Shown here: piece after piece, positions 32,379-38,774 of the stretch | How the letters are laid out: every line of letters begins with the position of its first letter | Numbering within the stretch: position 1 is the stretch's first letter | Source: TC-15 sp034437275 | GTDB taxonomy: Bacteria > Chloroflexota > Anaerolineae > Aggregatilineales > Aggregatilineaceae | Reading direction: 5' to 3' | Assembly (NCBI GenBank): GCA_034437275.1 | Contig: DAOTUD010000008.1 | Coordinates: 1-38,774 of the forward strand | Length of the DNA stretch: 38,774 bases | Position numbers and translations under genes: made by a program | Notes under the pieces: model-generated | Database searches by the model: none | Seen by the model: only the letters and a program-made list of their open reading frames with translations | Told to the model about the DNA's origin: nothing

Positions 32379-32591
32379 ATGACTGAAGAACGTACAAGTG
32401 GTGTCGTGAAATGGTTCAACGCCCAGAAGGGTTTCGGGTTCATCGAGCGCGAAGGCGCGCCGGATGTGTTCGTGCATCACAGCGAAATCCAGAGCGAAGG
32501 CTACCGTGAGCTGAACGAAGGCGAGCGCGTTACATTCGTGGTTACGCAGGGTCAAAAAGGCCCGCAGGCCACCAAAGTAATCCGCGAGTAG
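32379..32591 (+). CDS. Cold-shock protein (CspA-type, single CSD)
   Basis: A 70-residue cold-shock domain protein with both RNA-binding motifs: RNP1-like KGFGFIER and RNP2-like VFVHHSEI, after 'SGVVKWFNAQ'. Csp proteins bind single-stranded RNA and DNA, melt mRNA structure and help translation in the cold or in stationary phase. Length is typical. The gene has its own promoter, a leader of about 135 nt that could fold and regulate translation, AAAGGAATATCC as ribosome site, and its own terminator, so it is a single-gene unit. Confidence 0.96.
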   Translation: MTEERTSGVVKWFNAQKGFGFIEREGAPDVFVHHSEIQSEGYRELNEGERVTFVVTQGQKGPQATKVIRE

Positions 32592-32608
32592 TACCGGCAC
32601 GATAACTC

Positions 32609-32643
32609 AGCGCCCTGTCTCCAAGCGATGCAGGGCGCTTTTT
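32609..32643 (+). terminator. Rho-independent terminator after the cold-shock gene
   Basis: Perfect 9-bp stem AGCGCCCTG (32609-32617) / CAGGGCGCT (32631-32639), then TTTT (the T run continues from 32639 to 32643). Confidence 0.9.
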
Positions 32644-32669
32644 GATTCTGGACAACTGCCCGGACGACT

Positions 32670-33725
32670 TCAGCGGCGCACAGCTTCCAGCACGCGGAAG
32701 CGCCCCATCTCGGTGACGGTGTGCACCGCGCCGAACACCTCGCGCAGCGTGCGGTCGTAGGGCAAAAAGCGGTTGGTCACGATCACCAGCCGCCCGCCCC
32801 GCCGCAGCACGTCGAAACTTTCGTGCACGATGCGCCGCGTCACCCCGGCGGTGACGTCGATGCCCTTGTAGAATGGGGGATTCGACACCACCCGGTCGAA
32901 GCGTTGGTCGCGCACCGCGCGCGTGACGTCGCTGGCCAACACCGTACAGCGCTCGCTCAGGCCGTTGGCCGCCGCGCTCGCCCGTGCACAGCGCACCGCC
33001 AGCAGGTGATCGTCGACCAGCGTCACGCGCGCCCCGGCCCGCGCCGCCGCCAGCCCCAGGATGCCGTAGCCGCAGCCGATATCCAGCACGTCACTGTCCG
33101 CCGCGAAGCGCAGGTGATCGAGCAGCAGCGCGGTGCCGTCGTCGAGATGCTCCCAGGAAAACACGCCGGGCATGGTCATGACGGTATACGTCCCCTCGGG
33201 CCGCGTGATGGTGTGCGGGTGGGGTTCCCAGGGCGGGGGCGATCCCCAGTCCGCCGGGTAAGCGAGGGTCTCCGGGCGGGTGGCAATCGCCAGCCGGTGG
33301 CGGTCTTTGTGGCCCAAGACCGGCGCGGCTCCACACAACACCGCCGCATCCTTGATCGCGGACCTGGCCCCCGCCGCATTGGCCCCGGCCAGGTACAGGT
33401 GGCCGCCGGGGCGCAGCGCGTGGAGCGTCGTCCACACGAACGCGCGCGCATGGGCACGCCCTTTCGGCAGCGCCAGCAGCGCCACCTCCGCCGGGCCGTG
33501 GGCGTCCGAGGCGGGGAACACGACATCGCTGCGCGCCAGTTCCGGCACCATTGCCAGCTGCGCCAGCGCGCGGTGCGAGGTGTGGAACGCCGTCACGTGC
33601 GCCGCCGCGTCGGCCAGCCAGCGCGCCAGCGCCAGGTCGTCGCTGTTGAGCAGCAGCACCCGCCCCCCGGCGGGCAGGGTGACGTGCCGTAGGAACAGAT
33701 AGCCGCTTGAGGTTGATGGTCGCAT
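32670..33725 (-). CDS. RsmC/RlmG-like rRNA guanine-N2 methyltransferase
   Basis: A 351-residue two-domain protein. The C-terminal half (about 170-351) is a class I SAM methyltransferase with VLDIGCGYGILGLAAAR (SAM loop, about 214-230), 'VTLVDDHLLAVRCARASA', and the catalytic motif VVSNPPFYKG. The N-terminal half is a degenerate copy of the same fold ('GGRVLLLNSDDLALARWLAD', 'ALLALPKGRAHARAFVWTTL'), as in RsmC and RlmG, where it helps bind rRNA. These enzymes make m2G in 16S (G1207) or 23S rRNA. Which nucleotide is modified here cannot be told. ATG 33725 lies about 50 nt from a good minus-strand promoter. Confidence 0.9.
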   Translation of the reverse strand: MRPSTSSGYLFLRHVTLPAGGRVLLLNSDDLALARWLADAAAHVTAFHTSHRALAQLAMVPELARSDVVFPASDAHGPAEVALLALPKGRAHARAFVWTTLHALRPGGHLYLAGANAAGARSAIKDAAVLCGAAPVLGHKDRHRLAIATRPETLAYPADWGSPPPWEPHPHTITRPEGTYTVMTMPGVFSWEHLDDGTALLLDHLRFAADSDVLDIGCGYGILGLAAARAGARVTLVDDHLLAVRCARASAAANGLSERCTVLASDVTRAVRDQRFDRVVSNPPFYKGIDVTAGVTRRIVHESFDVLRRGGRLVIVTNRFLPYDRTLREVFGAVHTVTEMGRFRVLEAVRR

Positions 33726-33782
33726 AGGTCACTCACGCAGGGTTGATGCTCACCGGCTCGCCGGTGAAGGGTCCATGCTTCC

Positions 33783-33812
33783 ATTATAGGCGCGCGCGGC
33801 GAATCATAACAA
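33783..33812 (-). promoter_or_regulatory. Promoter of the RsmC-like gene
   Basis: On the minus strand: TTGTTA (33812-33807), 18-bp spacer, perfect TATAAT (33788-33783). It lies in the divergent gap 33726-34007. Confidence 0.65.
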
Positions 33813-33863
33813 ACGGGCGGTACACTATCCGGTAGCTGTTCCCCCCGGGTTCGTCCTGCACAG

Positions 33864-33892
33864 TGGAGATATAGCCGGTTTCTTGTTAGAAT
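33864..33892 (+). promoter_or_regulatory. Candidate promoter of the BON-like gene
   Basis: TGGAGA (33864-33869), 17-bp spacer, TAGAAT (33887-33892). It would give a leader of about 110 nt before ATG 34008. Nothing else is recognisable in the divergent gap. Confidence 0.45.
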
Positions 33893-34007
33893 CGGAATGG
33901 CTGACGCGACGACGATTAACGCAACATTCGCCGGTCCCCCTTCTGGCTTGCCTGCCAGCGAGGGGGATCGCTCATTCATCAATCAGGAATTTTAGGAATA
34001 GCAACCG

Positions 34008-34883
34008 ATGGACTGGACCAGCAAGCGGGCGTTCGAGCGGAACTTCCTACGCAAACGGCGTATTGACGCCCAACACAAAATCGCACGCCTACAGCATGCG
34101 CTCGCTGCGTGCGATGATTGCCTGGAGGCCGAAAGCCTGGAACGGATGCTGCACGCCGCGCAGCTTGAGCACGACCTGATCGACGATTTGCTGCTCGAAC
34201 AGCAGCCGGCGGATGCGCTGTCGTTGGATGCGCTGATCATGACGCAGCTTGATATCTACAATCAGCAGACCAGACGGCTGTCGCATGGCTGGCGACGTGG
34301 CCGGCGCACGCCCGCCGCCTACTGGGAAGCGACCAGCAAGCAGGCCGTACTCAATGACCTGCTGCGCCGCTACCACGCCTATCACGGCGGGCGGCCCTAT
34401 TACGCCGACAGACAGCGCAAACCGTCCGCGATTTCCCGGAACAGGGACGGGGCCACCGACCAACCGAAGCCGCTGCCCGATCCCACCCATTTCGCAGACA
34501 CCCACACCCATCCCTGGTACATTCCGGCTCCGGGGACCGGCCCCAACCACCAGCCGGAGGACGAGCAGCGCGACGGGCTGACGCTCCCCGAACTCGACAC
34601 GCTGCGCGAGAGAGTCTACACGGTGCTGGACGAGGCCGAGTGTACCGCACGGTATGACAACCTGGAGGAGCACATCGAGGTCATCGTCCAGCCGGACGGC
34701 ATGGCGCTCCTGACCGGCTATGTGCACAGCCAGGACGACCTGGAGTGCGTGCTGGAACGGGTCGACGCGCTCGACCGCGTGAGCCAGGTTGTCGCCGATC
34801 TTAAAGTGGTGCGCCCGGCGAACTGCCCGGCCTGCCACCCCGAACGTTTCCAGGCAGAGCAACCGGAGAAAGACGACCCATGA
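34008..34883 (+). CDS. Protein with C-terminal BON-like domain
   Basis: A 291-residue soluble protein. The N-terminal 120 residues are helical and highly charged (MDWTSKRAFERNFLRKRRID, 'LEHDLIDDLLLEQQPADALS'), probably a coiled coil. A low-complexity polar middle (about 130-190) is rich in His, Pro and Asp. The C-terminus (about 200-270) reads 'LRERVYTVLDEAECTARYDN', 'HIEVIVQPDGMALLTGYVHS', 'LERVDALDRVSQVVADLKVV', the BON pattern of a strand, Gly turn and helix; BON domains bind phospholipid or partners. 'CPACHPE' near the end is a possible metal ligand pair. No signal peptide. Its stop overlaps the MmgE/PrpD start (ATGA), so the two are coupled. Confidence 0.72.
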   Translation: MDWTSKRAFERNFLRKRRIDAQHKIARLQHALAACDDCLEAESLERMLHAAQLEHDLIDDLLLEQQPADALSLDALIMTQLDIYNQQTRRLSHGWRRGRRTPAAYWEATSKQAVLNDLLRRYHAYHGGRPYYADRQRKPSAISRNRDGATDQPKPLPDPTHFADTHTHPWYIPAPGTGPNHQPEDEQRDGLTLPELDTLRERVYTVLDEAECTARYDNLEEHIEVIVQPDGMALLTGYVHSQDDLECVLERVDALDRVSQVVADLKVVRPANCPACHPERFQAEQPEKDDP

Positions 34884-36220
34884 ACCAAGCCACGCGCATT
34901 ATCGACTTTGTACACGACCTGGACTGGGCCACGCTGCCCGCCCCGGTGCAGCAAACGGCCCGTAACGCCCTGCTCGACCTGATCGGCACTGCGCTGGCGG
35001 GCCGGGCGGCCCCGCTCAGCGACATGGTGCGCACCGTCGCCCGGCAGATGTACGGCGGCGACGACGCTGCGCTGCTGTTCGATGGCCGCCGTGCCAGCGC
35101 TGCCGGGGCGGCCTTTGCCAACGGCATGACCATCGACGCGATGGACATTCACGACGGCTACCGGCTGGCGAAAGGGCACGCCGGGGTCAACGTCCTGCCG
35201 GCGGCGCTGGCGCTGGCCGAGGGACGGTCCACGTCCGGGCGCGAGTTCATGGCGGCGCTGGTCGCCGGGTACGAGCTGGCGCTGCGGGCCGGGGTGGTGC
35301 TGCACGACACCGCGTGTGATTACCACACCTCCGGCGCGTGGGGGGCGCTGGGGGCGGCGGCGGTCGCGGCGCGTATGCTCGGGCTGGACCACGCGCAGAC
35401 GCGGCACGCGCTGGGCATCGCCGAATATTACGGCCCGCGCTCGCAGATGATGCGCTGCATCGACCACCCGACCATGCTCAAGGACGGCTCCGGCTGGGGC
35501 AGCATGACCGGCGTGATGGCGGCCTGCATGGCGCGCGAGGGCTTCACCGGCGCGCCGGCGCTGCTGGTCGAGCAGGATGGTGCGGAGCAGTGGGCCACGC
35601 TCGGCGAGCGCTGGCTGCTGCCGGAGATGTACTTCAAGCCCTACGCCTGCTGCCGCTGGGCGCAGCCCGCCGTCGAGGCGGCGCTGGAGCTGCAAGCCGC
35701 GCACGCGATCACCCCGCCGGCCATCGACCGCATCGCGGTGCACACCTTCGCGGCGGCGACGCGGCTGGCCGTGACGCACCCCGCCACCACCGAGCAGGCA
35801 CAGTACAGCCTGCCGTACCCGGTCGCGGCGGCGCTGACCGACGGCACCGTCGGGCCGCAGCAGGTGCTCCCGCCGCGCATCCACGACCCGGCGCTGACCG
35901 GGCTGGCGGCGCGCGTGACGATGCACGTCGATGCGGCGCTGGAGGAGCAGTTCCCGGCGCGGGCGTTGGGGCGCGTGGTGCTGCACACCACCGGCGGCGC
36001 GACGTACGAGTCCGGCGTCCACGCCACGCACGGCGACCCGGACGATCCGATGGACTGGGACGAGATCGTGGCGAAGTTCGCGGCGCTGGCGCAGCCCCAT
36101 CTCGACCGCGACCGCCAGCAGCAGATCGTCGACCGGGTGGCGGACATCGCCGCCGCCGGGACGGTCGCCCCACTGCTCGCGGCGATCACCGCGCCGCTGG
36201 ACGCCGGCGCGCGGCGGTGA
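34880..36220 (+). CDS. MmgE/PrpD family protein (2-methylcitrate dehydratase-like)
   Basis: A 446-residue protein of the MmgE/PrpD family, which includes 2-methylcitrate dehydratase (propionate degradation), cis-aconitate decarboxylase and iminodisuccinate epimerase. Family landmarks: 'ARNALLDLIGTALAGR', 'AFANGMTIDAMDIHDGYRLA', 'KGHAGVNVLPAALALAEG', 'HTSGAWGALGAAAVAARMLG', 'MLKDGSGWGSMTGVMAA', 'YFKPYACCRWAQPAVEAAL'. The conserved active-site Asp/His region (DIHDG, KGHAG) and Lys in 'FKPYACCR' are present. No prpB or prpC is nearby, so the substrate is open. It is translationally coupled (4-bp overlap) to the BON-like gene. Confidence 0.92.
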   Translation: MNQATRIIDFVHDLDWATLPAPVQQTARNALLDLIGTALAGRAAPLSDMVRTVARQMYGGDDAALLFDGRRASAAGAAFANGMTIDAMDIHDGYRLAKGHAGVNVLPAALALAEGRSTSGREFMAALVAGYELALRAGVVLHDTACDYHTSGAWGALGAAAVAARMLGLDHAQTRHALGIAEYYGPRSQMMRCIDHPTMLKDGSGWGSMTGVMAACMAREGFTGAPALLVEQDGAEQWATLGERWLLPEMYFKPYACCRWAQPAVEAALELQAAHAITPPAIDRIAVHTFAAATRLAVTHPATTEQAQYSLPYPVAAALTDGTVGPQQVLPPRIHDPALTGLAARVTMHVDAALEEQFPARALGRVVLHTTGGATYESGVHATHGDPDDPMDWDEIVAKFAALAQPHLDRDRQQQIVDRVADIAAAGTVAPLLAAITAPLDAGARR

Positions 36221-36290
36221 TGGTCGCGTGGGGCGAGGCGCGCCGCGCGTAGCCCGCCCCGCGCATTTTCGCCGAATCCGCAAACGGCGC

Positions 36291-36296
36291 TATACT
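36291..36296 (+). promoter_or_regulatory. Candidate -10 box of the GNAT gene
   Basis: TATACT about 50 bases upstream of ATG 36348. No convincing -35 box. Confidence 0.3.
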
Positions 36297-36347
36297 TCCC
36301 GGCGGGGCACACACTGCGCCGCCCCGCATCCATGCAGGCAGGTCATT

Positions 36348-36773
36348 ATGGCTGATGCGTACCGGATTGTGGACCGCGTGCCGACCGTCGCGGAGCACCG
36401 CGCGCTGTTCGAGGCGGTCGGCTGGACCGTCTACGCGCCGGAAGCGGCGGAAGTCGCGCTGCGGAATTCGCTGTTTGGCGTGGTCGCGCTGCACGGCGCG
36501 CAGGTCATCGGCAGCGGGCGGATTGTCGGCGACGGCGGCAAGTTCTTCTACATTCAGGATTTCGTCGTCTTGCCGGAGCACCAGGGCCGGGGCGCGGGCA
36601 AGCGGATGATGGACCGCCTGATGGCGTGGATCACGGCCAACGCGCCGCACGAGCCGTTCGTCGGGCTGTTTGCGACGGGCGTCGCCATCCCGTTTTACCG
36701 GCGCTACGGCTTCGACCAGCACCCCGCCGCGCTGACCGGCATGTTCACCGTGCTGGACGTGGACAACACCTGA
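36348..36773 (+). CDS. GNAT-family N-acetyltransferase
   Basis: A 141-residue GNAT enzyme starting MADAYRIVDRVPTVAEHRAL. The acetyl-CoA-binding motif A is in FVVLPEHQGRGAGKRMMDRL (Q/RxxGxG/A as QGRGAG, about residues 81-86), followed by 'FVGLFATGVAIPFYRRYGFD', the C-terminal GNAT motif B. The short length fits the small-molecule or amino-acid acetyltransferase branch. Substrate cannot be predicted. An upstream frame extension to 35931 overlaps the MmgE/PrpD gene in another frame and is rejected. The gene converges on the TIR-FGE gene. Confidence 0.9.
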   Translation: MADAYRIVDRVPTVAEHRALFEAVGWTVYAPEAAEVALRNSLFGVVALHGAQVIGSGRIVGDGGKFFYIQDFVVLPEHQGRGAGKRMMDRLMAWITANAPHEPFVGLFATGVAIPFYRRYGFDQHPAALTGMFTVLDVDNT

Positions 36774-36786
36774 GCCCCCCGGCAGC

Positions 36787-36814
36787 AAAAAAATCGACTC
36801 GCGCGCAGCGCGAG
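36787..36814 (-). terminator. Rho-independent terminator of the TIR-FGE gene
   Basis: On the minus strand, CTCGCGC - TGC - GCGCGAG (36814-36798) followed after TCGA by seven T (36793-36787). It lies about 58 bp past the TGA at 36872. Confidence 0.85.
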
Positions 36815-36871
36815 GGGGGCTGGCGCATACGCGCCTCGCCTGCGGCGACCGCCCCTACAGTGATCAGTGTC

Positions 36872-38563
36872 TCATTGAGAAGGGGAACGCACCACACACC
36901 GAAAACCGACACCGTAGTCCCGGCTCGTCGGAGCGTCGTCGTAGCGGGACACGGCGCGCACGAGATCCGGATCGTCGCGCCACGCGCCCCCGCGCAACAC
37001 CCGACGGGAACCATCCGCCGGGCCGGGCGGGTTCACCGCGCCGTCATCCAGTGTGGCGTAATAGTCCGCATCGTACCAATCCGCCACCCACTCCCATACG
37101 TTGCCGCTCAGATCCAGCGCCCCCACCCAGGATACCCCGCCCGGCTTGCTGCCGACAGGGGCCGTCTGAGCGTAGCCGTCGTCGTACGCCGGGTCTGCCC
37201 AGCCATAAGAGCAGTTCGCATCGCAGAAATTCAAGCGCGTCCCATCGAACTCGTCTCCCCAGGGATAGACCAGTGCGTCCGGCCCGCGTGCGGCATACTC
37301 CCACTGCGCTTCAGTCGGCAGGCTGCATCCCGCCCACTCCGCATAATCATTCGCCTGATCCCAGTCCACATACACGACCGGGTGATCGCTGTAAGCCGGA
37401 TCTTCGTAATCCTGTGTATTCCCTGGCAAGGTGCAGGCCCCCGCCTCGACGCAGGCACGGTACTGCGCGTTGGTCACCTCATATTTGTCGATCCAGAACG
37501 GCTCGTCGAAGCATACGCGGTGCACCGGGCTTTCGTCCTCAAACCAGGCCCGCTCACACTCCCCTACGCCTAGCGCCGCCTCGCACATCTCAAACGCGGC
37601 GTCGATCTGCGCGTCGGTGCTGCCCATGTCAAAGCACCCCGCCGGCACCAGCACCATCGTCACGCCGTCGACCTCGCGCTCGACCGGCGTCCAGTCCGCG
37701 TTGCTGGCGACGGGCGTCTGCGCCAGTTCCAGCGTCGGGTCGGGCATGGCGGCGGGCGGTTTCGGTGTATTCGTTGGCACGGTCGGCGTGGCGGTCGGTG
37801 GCTGCGGCGTATCCGTCGGGATGGTCGGTGACGGGGTTGGTGGTTCGGGCGTGGCAGTTGGGACGGTCGGGGTGGCGGTCGGTGGTTTTGGCGTATTGGT
37901 GGGGGTGTTTGTGGGCACGGTTGGGGTGGGTGTCCACAGCGTCGCGGTTTGGGTGGCGTCGCGCTGCGCGACCAGCGTCTCGGCCAGCGCTGCCGGGTCG
38001 GAATCATCGCCATTCCCGCCCGACGACAGCAGGATCGCGGCGATGCCCACCGCCAGCAGCGCGATCACCGCGCCGATGGCCCACCATACGCGCGGCGGTA
38101 AGCGGCGCGACTGTGCGGGCAGCGGCTCCTGGCGGGGAATCTCGACGCTCTGGGCGGCGGCGTCCAGCGGGTCGAGCCGTATCCCCTTGTGCCGCAGCTC
38201 GGTGTGGAGCTGGCGCAGCGCGGTGTCGTAGTCCTGCTTGTGGAAGTCGATGTATTGCAGGCGGTGAATCTGGAAATGGACTTTGGTGGGCCGCCACCAC
38301 AGCGGGATCAGCGGTTTGCCCTGGTCCTTGAAAAACTGCCATTCGTCCCGGACGTTGTGCGAGTCCATCGACTCCGGCGAGAGGATGAGCAGCATCACGT
38401 CGCAGGTGTCCAACCCCTGCTGGATGGCGGTGCTCCAGTTCATGCCGGACGGGATATCGTCCACGTCGATCCACACGTCCGCGCCCAGGCGGTCGAGGTC
38501 GGTGGCGATGCGCCGGGCGAAGTCCTCGTCAACCCGGCTGTAGGAAATGAAAAATCGCGTCAT
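36872..38563 (-). CDS. TIR domain - transmembrane - FGE-sulfatase (SUMF1-like) receptor protein
   Basis: A 563-residue protein. The N-terminal TIR domain (about 1-135) starts TRFFISYSRVDEDFARRI and carries 'VWIDVDDIPSG', 'LLILSPESMDS' and Glu74 in RDEWQFF, the position of the NADase catalytic Glu in enzymatic TIRs. A membrane helix (158-180) leads to a Thr/Pro-rich stalk made of repeats such as TATPTVPT and TNTPKPP (about 212-275). The extracellular C-terminus (about 290-563) is an FGE/SUMF1-type fold: 'MVLVPAGCFDMGSTDAQID', 'WIDKYEVTNAQYRACVEAG', 'LPTEAQWEYAARG', 'DLSGNVWEWVADWY', 'RVLRGGAWRDD', 'GVGFRCV'. The Cys pair needed for formylglycine generation is missing, so the domain probably binds a ligand. 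NADase activity is inferred only. Confidence 0.9.
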   Translation of the reverse strand: MTRFFISYSRVDEDFARRIATDLDRLGADVWIDVDDIPSGMNWSTAIQQGLDTCDVMLLILSPESMDSHNVRDEWQFFKDQGKPLIPLWWRPTKVHFQIHRLQYIDFHKQDYDTALRQLHTELRHKGIRLDPLDAAAQSVEIPRQEPLPAQSRRLPPRVWWAIGAVIALLAVGIAAILLSSGGNGDDSDPAALAETLVAQRDATQTATLWTPTPTVPTNTPTNTPKPPTATPTVPTATPEPPTPSPTIPTDTPQPPTATPTVPTNTPKPPAAMPDPTLELAQTPVASNADWTPVEREVDGVTMVLVPAGCFDMGSTDAQIDAAFEMCEAALGVGECERAWFEDESPVHRVCFDEPFWIDKYEVTNAQYRACVEAGACTLPGNTQDYEDPAYSDHPVVYVDWDQANDYAEWAGCSLPTEAQWEYAARGPDALVYPWGDEFDGTRLNFCDANCSYGWADPAYDDGYAQTAPVGSKPGGVSWVGALDLSGNVWEWVADWYDADYYATLDDGAVNPPGPADGSRRVLRGGAWRDDPDLVRAVSRYDDAPTSRDYGVGFRCVVRSPSQ

Positions 38564-38605
38564 ACGGCGGCCTTTACAGCGGTGTCAGGTCATGTCACAC
38601 CGCGT

Positions 38606-38634
38606 AGTATATGCGATCCGGCCCCGGTCGCCAA
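38606..38634 (-). promoter_or_regulatory. Promoter of the TIR-FGE gene
   Basis: On the minus strand: TTGGCG (38634-38629), 17-bp spacer, TATACT (38611-38606). Between it and ATG 38563, 38581-38601 holds an imperfect palindrome with GGTGT/ACACC ends that could bind a regulator. Confidence 0.6.
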
Positions 38635-38675
38635 GCTGCCCTCACCCTGGGTGCATGCAAAACCTGACAGGCAAT

Positions 38676-38774
38676 CTAAGCCACACGGGCGCAGAAGGCA
38701 TCCCATTGACCGCTGAGATAGGCGGCGCGAGCTTTGGCGACGAGCCGCGCACCGCGCTCACCCCATTGGGCGCC
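38676..38774 (-). CDS. C-terminal end of an unrecognised ORF (possible transposase), cut by window edge
   Basis: The reverse strand reads 32 codons up to TAG at 38678-38676: GERGARLVAKARAAYLSGQW then DAFCARVA. The frame is open to the window edge. 'YLSGQWDAF' near a C-terminus recalls the ends of some transposases, but this is too short to assign. The sequence differs from the IS3-type fragment at the left edge. Confidence 0.35.
   Translation of the reverse strand, partial: GAQWGERGARLVAKARAAYLSGQWDAFCARVA

Noticed and set aside
32200..32382. Small plus-strand ORF (60 codons) in the cold-shock leader
   Set aside because: It begins before the likely transcription start, has no ribosome site and lacks coding character. 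The region is better explained as a 5' leader.
37740..37930. Tandem DNA repeat near the TIR-FGE gene
   Set aside because: The periodic GGTCGG/GTTGG pattern is the coding sequence of the Thr/Pro stalk, not an independent element.

Overview
The window is GC-rich bacterial DNA that most resembles a Chloroflexota chromosome, probably class Anaerolineae. This is an inference, with no marker gene to prove it. It rests on (i) many membrane-anchored or secreted proteins with Thr/Pro-rich linkers (a Ser/Thr kinase, a TIR-FGE protein, an anti-sigma-like protein, a beta-propeller protein), (ii) C-rich palindromic intergenic repeats, (iii) an MglA/Arf-like GTPase fold of a type familiar from that phylum, and (iv) clear TATAAT-type promoters with AAGGAGG ribosome sites.

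Layout. 1-64 is the start of an IS3-type transposase running off the left edge. 0.3-1.6 kb holds two small proteins (one ending in a textbook beta-clamp-binding peptide), tadA and tRNA-Ser(CGA). 1.8-4.5 kb is an SGNH / MBOAT / acyl-carrier-protein cassette for O-acylation outside the cell. It converges on a Cache-HAMP sensor with no output domain (4.6-6.1 kb). 6.4-9.3 kb has a frameshifted DUF3592 gene, a GNAT and a Pkn-type kinase. 9.4-13.8 kb is a minus-strand operon: a degenerate GTPase fused to a VOC domain, a DsbA-TlpA fusion, and a tandem DsbA-DsbA protein. 14.1-17.7 kb carries a beta-CASP nuclease, RNase D and CorA. 17.9-22.4 kb is a plus-strand run: PHP phosphatase, a dienelactone-hydrolase-like protein without its catalytic Cys and His, an FHA protein, a lipoprotein and a TPR membrane protein. 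22.4-24.3 kb has a possible CBS-type protein, an orphan Flp pilin and a lipoprotein. 24.3-27.6 kb is a TetR regulator with its operator and two acyl-CoA dehydrogenases, one apparently without a catalytic base. 27.7-29.3 kb is an ECF sigma factor translationally coupled to a WD40-type membrane protein. 29.36-30.01 kb is a DUF4160-DUF2442 pair bracketed by near-identical 36-bp hairpin repeats. 30.0-36.8 kb has a secreted propeller/SH3 protein, a cold-shock protein, an RsmC-like methyltransferase, a BON-like protein coupled to an MmgE/PrpD gene, and a GNAT. 36.9-38.6 kb is a TIR-TM-FGE protein. The right edge cuts an unrecognised ORF.

The window is a chromosomal mosaic of housekeeping genes with accessory modules, not a prophage or island. 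The most unusual items are the repeat-bracketed DUF4160/DUF2442 cassette, the pseudo-GTPase-VOC fusion, several apparent pseudoenzymes standing beside active partners, the TIR-FGE receptor, and two families of palindromic intergenic repeats (three copies each). No CRISPR array or rRNA was seen.
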